From positions 331,839-392,564 of the forward strand of contig BFEA01000778.1 in the NCBI GenBank assembly GCA_003427395.1: DNA of 60,726 nt, written 5' to 3'. Position numbers and translations under genes: made by a program. The notes under the pieces are model-generated. The model was not told where the DNA came from and did no database searches. It saw only the letters and a program-made list of their open reading frames with translations. Positions 54,275 to 60,726 of the stretch are shown in pieces (positions within the stretch are counted from its first letter, which is position 1; every line of letters starts with the position of its first letter). The stretch is from Chara braunii (Eukaryota; Streptophyta; Charophyceae; Charales; Characeae).

Positions 54275-54860
54275 TCAAACTTTCTCCTTATCCCTACTGA
54301 AGTTGCGAATCGTCTGTCGAAACAACACATCAGGGTACTTCCTCCTTCGCAGTTCCAATCTCAGAACAATAACTGCTACAATCATACAAGGTGTCGAGCA
54401 AGAGTTGTGTCGAATCTTATAGAGGCAGCTCGTGATTGCTGCAACTTTCTCCTTCATACCTGTCCACGATTCGAAATCTTGGATAGTTTGGAAGGTCAAG
54501 TCTCTCCCTTCTAGTAAATCATTTTCGTTCTTCATTGTTTGGTGGCAACTCAAAAAGGAAAATTCATCCTCGACTCTCACACAACACCCCAGGAATTCCC
54601 ATTCCCTTTTTCCCTCATCCGTTCGTTTCAGGTTTAGATTAGAGTCGTAGCACTTCTCGTACATACCCAAAATCTCTTCTGCTCAACGTCTCGACTCCGG
54701 AGCCCTCTTGTTATAGGCTACAAATACTGATGCGTCGTCAACGAACCGCATTCCTGCACCCAGCCTTTTCTGGCTACCTAATGTGAGCAAGAAATCCCAT
54801 TCGGATTTTGCGCACATCAGGCACGCCAAGGGTGGACTGGATTTTTATCTCTTCGCCATG
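54275..54860 (-). pseudogene. Reverse transcriptase fragment with FVDD box
   Basis: Minus-strand sequence gives SPPLACLMCAKSEW, then GMRFVDDASVFVAYNKR (catalytic aspartates intact), then LKRTDEGKREWEFLGC and a tail LRLELRRRKYPDVLF. The order is that of RT palm motifs followed by thumb. It contains a stop near 54,690. The type is non-LTR, Penelope-like or DIRS-like. I cannot decide which without the missing endonuclease or integrase. Confidence 0.6.
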
Positions 54861-56450
54861 TGACATATGTCTGTGCCGTGCTATTTGATGCAACAATTGT
54901 GACTTTGGTGCTTCCATAACCCACATTTGAACCGATCATGTCCGGTCTGTAGGGGTGGCCACTTGCCATAGGCATTAACTGCTCCTCAACCCACAATTTT
55001 GCTTTTACAACCCTGTGCCATTCTATAGTAGTCTGTTTCAGCGGGGAATATTTAGAATTATGCGAAGCTCGTCATACACCTCTCCCCTACCCTTTGCATC
55101 TTGTACTCTATCATGCCCTTCACATATTTCTTTCCTGCTCTTTGCCCCCACCTCCCCTGACCCATACTCCTATAGAACTCCGCCTTCTATCCCTTTCCCT
55201 CCACCCTCCCCTCCACTCCCTTTGTACTACTAACAAATACATACGAATGAGCATCGTTAAAACTCGGAGAACATACGATATGAAGATCATAAATGAAATG
55301 AATGGAAGTACGAAGATGAAGGATGGACACAAAGACTCTATAAGCTGAAGATCTGAAATGAAATGAACAGGAGTATGAAGGTCTGAAGAGAGATGCACAA
55401 AAGCGTACCTCCCTTTTACTCTATCTCCTGAAATAACGTGCAAGTGGGTCGTGAAGGCACACGGGGATGTGGGCAGCTACTGCTCAACCACAGTCGACGT
55501 GGGCAGCCTTGTATGTAAAAGGCATAGTAAAAGGGGAGTTGCAAAAACAATGGAAGAGGTATCCCAAGGACAACAAAAAAACTATCTAATTATAAAATTG
55601 TTTTAATATGTTTGACTGCGACTGTGGGTCTCGGTCCACTAAACTAGACTCATGAAAAATTTTGTGAGTGTTTCTAGAGCTGTCAGAGGTCTATAACTCT
55701 TAAAAAATAAAACATCACTCCACTTACTCTAGACTCAAAAAATATAGAAGCACTCCCAAATTTCTCAGCGCTATATGACATCCCTTCTACAACACTAGAT
55801 GACAGCGTCAACTCACTCTGACGGTCAGGACATGAAACACACCTGCGAAAAAAAAGGTTGGAGAGGGGTTAGGAGGGAGGACGCTAGAAAAACAGAGTGT
55901 TGCAAGCTGTGAACTCTACACAAATCGAGAGTGTCCTCCGATAGCGCTTTCTCTCATTTTTTCTTTTTTTTCTTTGTTTTATTTTTATTATTTTATTTTT
56001 TTTTGTCTTCTTCCTTTTTTCTTTTCTTTTCTTTTCTTCTTCTTTTTTTCGTATACTACTTTTCTTATTTTCCTCTCTCCATCTTTCTTTGTTCCTTTTC
56101 TCTTTTCTTTTTTTCCTATTTTCTTGTTTCGAAAGGACGAAATAAAAACCAGTTCATAACCCGCTTAGTTGAAAGGGCGTAATTCGAAGAGTCTTCGAGC
56201 AGGAAGCCTGGTAATATTCGAGCATGATAATAGTCACGTTGTCTTTTTTTTTTTTCCTTTCGTTTTTTTTTTTTTTTTTTTTTTTTCTTTATTTGTCGCT
56301 GCCTTTTTTTATTGAACTGAGTACAATCCGGTGTGGGTTTCTCGGTAGTTGACGATTTGACGACACTATTTTAGGCATTGTTCGTGGGAGAATTCTGTAC
56401 CCGTGTTCAGTGCACATGCTCTCTCGTGAACAACGCCGCCTAACGTCCCG
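54860..56450. other. Spacer with T-rich tracts, no gene
   Basis: Pyrimidine-rich stretches lie at 55,080-55,230, 55,955-56,130 and 56,242-56,290. No domain or splice structure is visible. Confidence 0.6.
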
Positions 56451-56807
56451 GGCATGGTTTGCGTCAGTTTCTCCATTTGCTTCGGGCGGGAATTACGAGC
56501 TTTGGGCGGGCTAGTTGTGGACGGTAGCAGACATGACCTACTAGGTGGATGCTGCTCTTCTGGATCGAATGATTGGCACAGAGGAAGACTCAGTATAATT
56601 CTGTCATTCTCGACGAAGATTACATGCTCGCTTTTACATTTGCGCGCATATCCCGCTGCGTCCGTTGCGCCGTACCTTATGCCCTACTTACTACCCGCGG
56701 AACACCATACTCCGCATTTTTGCGATACGGCCATGATCATCTTGTGATTTCATCCCTTAGCGTTGTTTAGGTGGTTGTTTTGCAAAATTCTCACACTTTC
56801 TGAGATC

Positions 56808-56984
56808 ATGTCGAGGCAGGAGGAGATGGCGGAACGGGCGGATGCTGCTATAGAGATTTCCGTCTTCGTCCTGCTTGCTTTCGTTGCATTGCTCGCGTTT
56901 CTGTCCTTCCTTGCATTCCTCTTCCACCTCCAATCTGTTTCGCCTTCTTCTTCTTCTTTCGTAGTAACTAAGCACGCACGATGA
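56808..56984 (+). CDS. Possible small single-pass membrane protein
   Basis: From ATG 56,808 the frame gives MSRQEEMAERADAAIEISVF, then a very hydrophobic stretch to LFHLQ (about 20 residues) and a Ser-rich tail, 58 residues in all. A near-duplicate of the Ser-rich/terminal DNA (ttcttcttctttcgt...gatga) follows at 57,050-57,095. No family is recognised and there is no splice or expression evidence. It could be the first exon of a longer gene through 57,400 or chance. Confidence 0.25.
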   Translation: MSRQEEMAERADAAIEISVFVLLAFVALLAFLSFLAFLFHLQSVSPSSSSFVVTKHAR

Positions 56985-56999
56985 AGCAGAGCCTTGCTT

Positions 57000-57582
57000 G
57001 CAGAACCTGTCCTCCCTTGCTTCCACTAGCAGTCTGGAATCTTCTCCCCCTTCAAGTTCTTCCTCTTTCGTGCCCACTGAAGCATGTGCGATGTTGCAGG
57101 GTTTACCATCTGATGAAGCCGTGAGTCTGTGGCCAGCGGCCGAAAAGCGCTTTAGGGAATGCCACTACCCTCCCTGCGATGGCTAGCGGGGAAACGATCC
57201 CGCATTACGTGGATCCTCCCTTGGGAATGCAGTCGAGATTTGACCATTTTTTCAATGCTAAGTGTGTTCGGTCCTTTGTACAATCTCTTGGAGTGATGAA
57301 TTGGCAGTACAGCTGTGGACAACGTTCTTTCGGAGCTTTCTCACTCATCTATTCCTATGCTCATGCTCTCTGTGTGCTACGTTTGTGTGTCTCACAGCTT
57401 CAATAATTTGCCAGTTGGGAATGCTTTCGTATATGGAATATATGACGATCGATGTTTTCTAGTACGTAAGTAGAATTATGCAGTAATTGTTGTTTTTTTC
57501 TTACTTTTAGTCACCTCACTGATGTTTATTTGATCCATGATGTTTTTTTTTTTTTTTACTTTGGATTGACATGTGCATTGGT

Positions 57583-57614
<32 letters not shown>

Positions 57615-58480
57615 GTTTAAAATATGATTTTCAAACCACTTCCCGTCGATGACAATCAATTCTCCATGCCCTGTATGAGGTGCGTTGCTGTCGCATTTGA
57701 CGTAGAATTTCAAAATAAAATTTTCCGATTATGTATAGGTAACCGATTGAGAGTCGGACATTAGTTTCGAATAATAATAAACGATTGCTTGATTGTGCTT
57801 CCGATTCTTCCTTCTTGTATACCAGTTGTGAAATGACTCTTTGCCTCCACAAGAGATGCTTTCAACCCTATGGGTACTCCGACCAAAGGATCCGTGTGCA
57901 TGCGCGCTATTTCCGTCTCTCGGCATGTATGCATGCGCCTTCGTACGGTTAAATTTTGACGTCAAGGGGGATGCGCAGAGTTGAAAAACTTTCCTTGCTC
58001 ATCCTCGCCATCTCACACTTTCTTACGCCCTACGTGGATGTCCGGATCTGTACTTTCCCCTGCTGAATCGTTAAAAAACTTGTCCCGAACATTTTCAGTT
58101 TCTGCTTTGTTGGAAAAACCATGCATGCTTCATCCGTTCGTATGCATTGCATTAACTGTCTCAAACCTTAACGTGTGATTTTAGGATTCATTACCAGCCA
58201 CTTAGGATATAAATTAAGAATGTTTAGTCTGTTAATTGTATTTGTTTATTGCTATTTACTGAGATTGAAAGCTCTGCTAAGACATCCCTCGCTGCTAAGG
58301 CTTCGCTTGATGAGTGTATGGGTTGGCCCGGATCCCTGAACGGCAACTGTTGCACTCCTTGTACAGGGTTTTGATCAATTTAAATCCTGTGTCCACCCAA
58401 TTTGAGTTTTACAGAGAATGCGCCGGTATATTATTTCGGAGCTTTACTGATGATATGGTTTCCATATCATCTCGTGTCTT
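57000..58480. other. No further gene supported
   Basis: Short frames only. T runs lie at 57,543-57,558 and 57,584-57,612. Codon-like composition in 57,000-57,400 is suggestive, but without motifs I leave it unassigned. Confidence 0.4.
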
Positions 58481-58493
58481 ACTACAATGACGC

Positions 58494-58511
58494 ATCACAC
58501 ACACACACACA

Positions 58512-58569
<58 letters not shown>

Positions 58570-58597
58570 TGTGCGCGCGCACATGACAGCCACTTCA

Positions 58598-58686
<89 letters not shown>

Positions 58687-58930
58687 CAGTGCCACAAAGA
58701 CCATGCGCTTCAAATCCAAATTTCTGGCGCGAGGGCATGATGGAAAGATGGATCCCACTCATGAGGGCATATCGTGGAGGGACGGGTGAAATGAAACCGG
58801 CCATCCAGTAAGGGCGAAAAGTTGCCCCCCTTGCTGACAGGGGCATGCAGGAAGTTCAGAGGGCCCAGGGGCACGACAGCGTAAGTGGGCCGTCGGAGGG
58901 GCGCGACTCAAAATAATGGAAATTACACGG
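58494..58930. mobile_element. Right-half fragment of the 23 kb long-TIR element
   Basis: (CA)n (58,494-58,567), (CT)n (58,600-58,616) and (CA)n (58,617-58,682) are followed by atggaaagatgga...aggggca...gttcagagg.cccaggggca..a..gtaagt.ggtcgtcggaggggcg, matching 23,930-24,060. The left half is missing. Confidence 0.65.
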
Positions 58931-59440
58931 GCGCCAGACAAAGTTATGCTCTTTTTTTGAGCTTTTTTTTTTTTGTAGTTTCGTTTTGAAGGCCCCGCAC
59001 TTAGTGCCAACGGACTGTGATAGTCCTCTGGATACCCCTGATCGGTATTAGCGGGGTCTATGACCAACACGGGTGTGAGTGTGAGCGCGAGTGGGTTGTG
59101 TGTGGTGTGTGGGAGAGTGTTGGCCATAGCCTCTGCTGCTACTCTATGAAGGGTGGGGGACGATGAGAAAGGGAGGCACAGCTACTGGCAGGTCTCGGTC
59201 TTTGTGTTAGCCAGACCCCCACTGGCGGCCCCAACCCTATACCCTAACCATTAGAGGCAAGGGGCAACATGAAATCTCCCCTTCACAGAGAGAGGAAACT
59301 ATGCTTGCAGGGGTCCCCTCTAGATAGTCTGAGGAGTTGGTAGTGGAAGGCAAAAGAAACAGAAGTTGAGAGAAGAATATAGAAAAAAAAAAAAAAAAAC
59401 AAACTGTTCGAAGCAGAGGCGTCACCGTTCGGGAAAAAAC
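58931..59440. other. Spacer, nothing recognised
   Basis: Mixed sequence with an A run at 59,381-59,398. No open frame of interest. Confidence 0.5.
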
Positions 59441-59468
59441 GAAGGAAACCTAGCGGGCCCTGGGTCTC

Positions 59469-59637
59469 GCCGCACGGCACACGAAACGAAAACGAAAACG
59501 AAACGAGTGCATCTGCCTGCGAAAGGTGGCAAAATACACACGTTACTATTTATAAAAAAAACGATGAACCTGGCCATTTTCTACAGGAAGATGCACCCGT
59601 TTCGTTTTTCGTTTCGTGTCCCGTGCGGCGCACTCGG
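59469..59637. repeat. Foldback element with about 42-bp arms
   Basis: cgccgcacggcacacgaaac...gagtgcatct (59,469-59,515) is the reverse complement, with few mismatches, of agatgcacccgtttcg...gtgcggcg (59,588-59,629). A loop of about 70 nt separates the arms. The phrase aaggaaacct lies outside both arms, in direct orientation. Confidence 0.8.
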
Positions 59638-59837
59638 CCGTGGCGGTGTGCAAGACAAAAAAGGAAACCTACGGATGCACCTGGACTACCGGCTGAACCT
59701 GCCTACGCGACCTGCCTTCACTACCAGACGGACTTCGGACTTGGACCTATCCGGCCCACGCGGCCTAGCGTTGGCTACGGACCTGCGCTACCGGATGTAC
59801 CTCCCATAGGCGGCCTACCTGCACGATCCGCCCTACC

Positions 59838-59839
59838 TG

Positions 59840-59883
<44 letters not shown>

Positions 59884-59885
59884 GT

Positions 59886-59917
<32 letters not shown>
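59838..59917. repeat. (CT)n microsatellite, two blocks
   Basis: CT runs at 59,840-59,876 and 59,888-59,916 are separated by gtgctgcgtgctt. Confidence 0.95.
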
Positions 59918-59919
<2 letters not shown>

Positions 59920-59920
<1 letters not shown>

Positions 59921-60480
59921 GTGCTACGTGAACCGCTGCTACGTGCTCGGGCTTTGGTGCTACGTGCTTCGAGATTCGGTGCTATCGGGCTTTGGTGCCT
60001 CGTGCTTTGTCCATTGTGATTGGCACGTGGAGCTACGTGCTACGTGTGCAAGATTCTACGAGCCACGTGCTACGTGTGCAAGATTCTACAAGATACGAGT
60101 GCAAGATTCTACGACCCACGTGCTACGTGTGGAAGATTCGATGAGATACGTGTGCAAGATTCTACGAGCCACGTGCTTCGATATCCAACTCCTCTCTTCC
60201 TCTCTCGGTTCTAATACGAGCTTTGGCGCTTCGTCCTTTTTTTTTTTTTTTTTTTTTTTTTTACGCTACGTCCTTTTTACGAGCTACGTGCTACCAATTG
60301 GTGCAAAAGTCTCTCTCCTCTCTCTCTTCTCCGTGCCACGTGAATTCAAGAAGCTTCTTGCTACGTGAACTTGGTGCTTCGCGCTACGTGCTTTGAGTGC
60401 CACCACGAATTGGTGCCCCTATCCCTGTCTCTCTCCTTACGTGCTTCATGAACTTGGTGCGTCGCACTTCAAGTACTCCC
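59920..60480. repeat. ACGTG-rich minisatellite
   Basis: Irregular tandem units of gagccacgtgctacgtgtgcaagattctac occur, most regular at 60,020-60,180. They give many TACGTG, CACGTG and GCTACGTGC cores. A T run interrupts at 60,238-60,262. The window ends in a poly(T) run. Confidence 0.85.
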
Positions 60481-60726
60481 ACGTGCATTAGTGCTATTCA
60501 GCTTGAGGCTATTCAGCTTGAGGCTTTGTCATTCTTGGTCGGAGGCTTCGTCGAATTGGTCCCCTGCGTCGACTGGCTCACTCAAGTGAGTCTTTCTGTG
60601 TGTCTTCCCTCACTTTCAACCCGTGCTCCCAGTACTCGACACCTTTCTCCTCATCATCCCGCTCCCCCACCCGCGGGCTCCCTCGCCCGCACCCATTCCC
60701 CGCTTCAAGCTTTTTTTTTTTTTTTT

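Overview
This is a repeat-dominated eukaryotic nuclear window. Spliceosomal introns (GT-AG), LTR retrotransposons, MITEs, long (CA)n and (CT)n microsatellites, scaffold gaps (N runs) and a gene resembling a green-lineage-specific complex I subunit all point to a plant-lineage genome. I infer a streptophyte (charophyte) alga with a large retroelement-rich genome, of the Chara braunii type. The species is an inference, not something the sequence proves.

Layout. 1-2.7 kb: degenerate minisatellites. 2.7-3.4 kb: broken Ty3/gypsy reverse transcriptase, minus strand. 3.7-13.5 kb: a long minus-strand coding unit with at least two credible introns. It carries a region resembling a circularly permuted (beta-class) DNA methyltransferase with degenerate catalytic motifs, a Ser/Gly-rich linker and an intact C-terminal Ulp1-type cysteine protease domain. 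About eleven in-frame stops and two or three frameshifts break everything upstream of the protease. Two arrays of CGA-rich palindromic repeats lie inside and just beyond this unit (11.2-12.0 and 13.7-14.7 kb), and a third lies at 15.7-16.75 kb. 16.8-20.4 kb: decayed Ty3/gypsy gag-protease (minus) with its probable 5' LTR at 20.4-22.3 kb. 22.98-24.2 kb: a long-inverted-repeat element. 25.3-26.3 kb: an internally deleted retroelement (gag-like/SAP-like plus RT tail). 26.3-28.85 kb: a 1.3 kb tandem duplication carrying TGGTC-type satellites. 30.7-33.5 kb and 36.9-39.84 kb: two inverted LTRs of one family, packed with short perfect hairpins upstream of a TATA box. 40-41.6 kb: a second copy of the 20-22 kb LTR.

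Two genes look intact. One, at 42,397-42,690 (+), encodes a 97-residue protein resembling the plant complex I P1 subunit. The other, at 45,010-46,206 (+), encodes an O6-alkylguanine-DNA alkyltransferase of actinobacterial character, with a low-complexity N-terminus containing a duplicated start segment and a Lys-rich, NLS-like tail. A MITE family with TA target duplications fills 46.7-49.1 kb. The rest (49-60.7 kb) is mostly low-complexity or AT-rich DNA with fragments of the same repeats, one RT remnant, one possible small membrane protein and an ACGTG-rich minisatellite.

Apart from the complex I subunit and the alkyltransferase, essentially all recognisable coding sequence belongs to mobile elements, most of it decayed. 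The strongest leads are the methyltransferase-like/Ulp1 unit, the hairpin-chain LTRs, the bacterial-type alkyltransferase with a nuclear-type tail, and the MITE cluster with a readable empty site.
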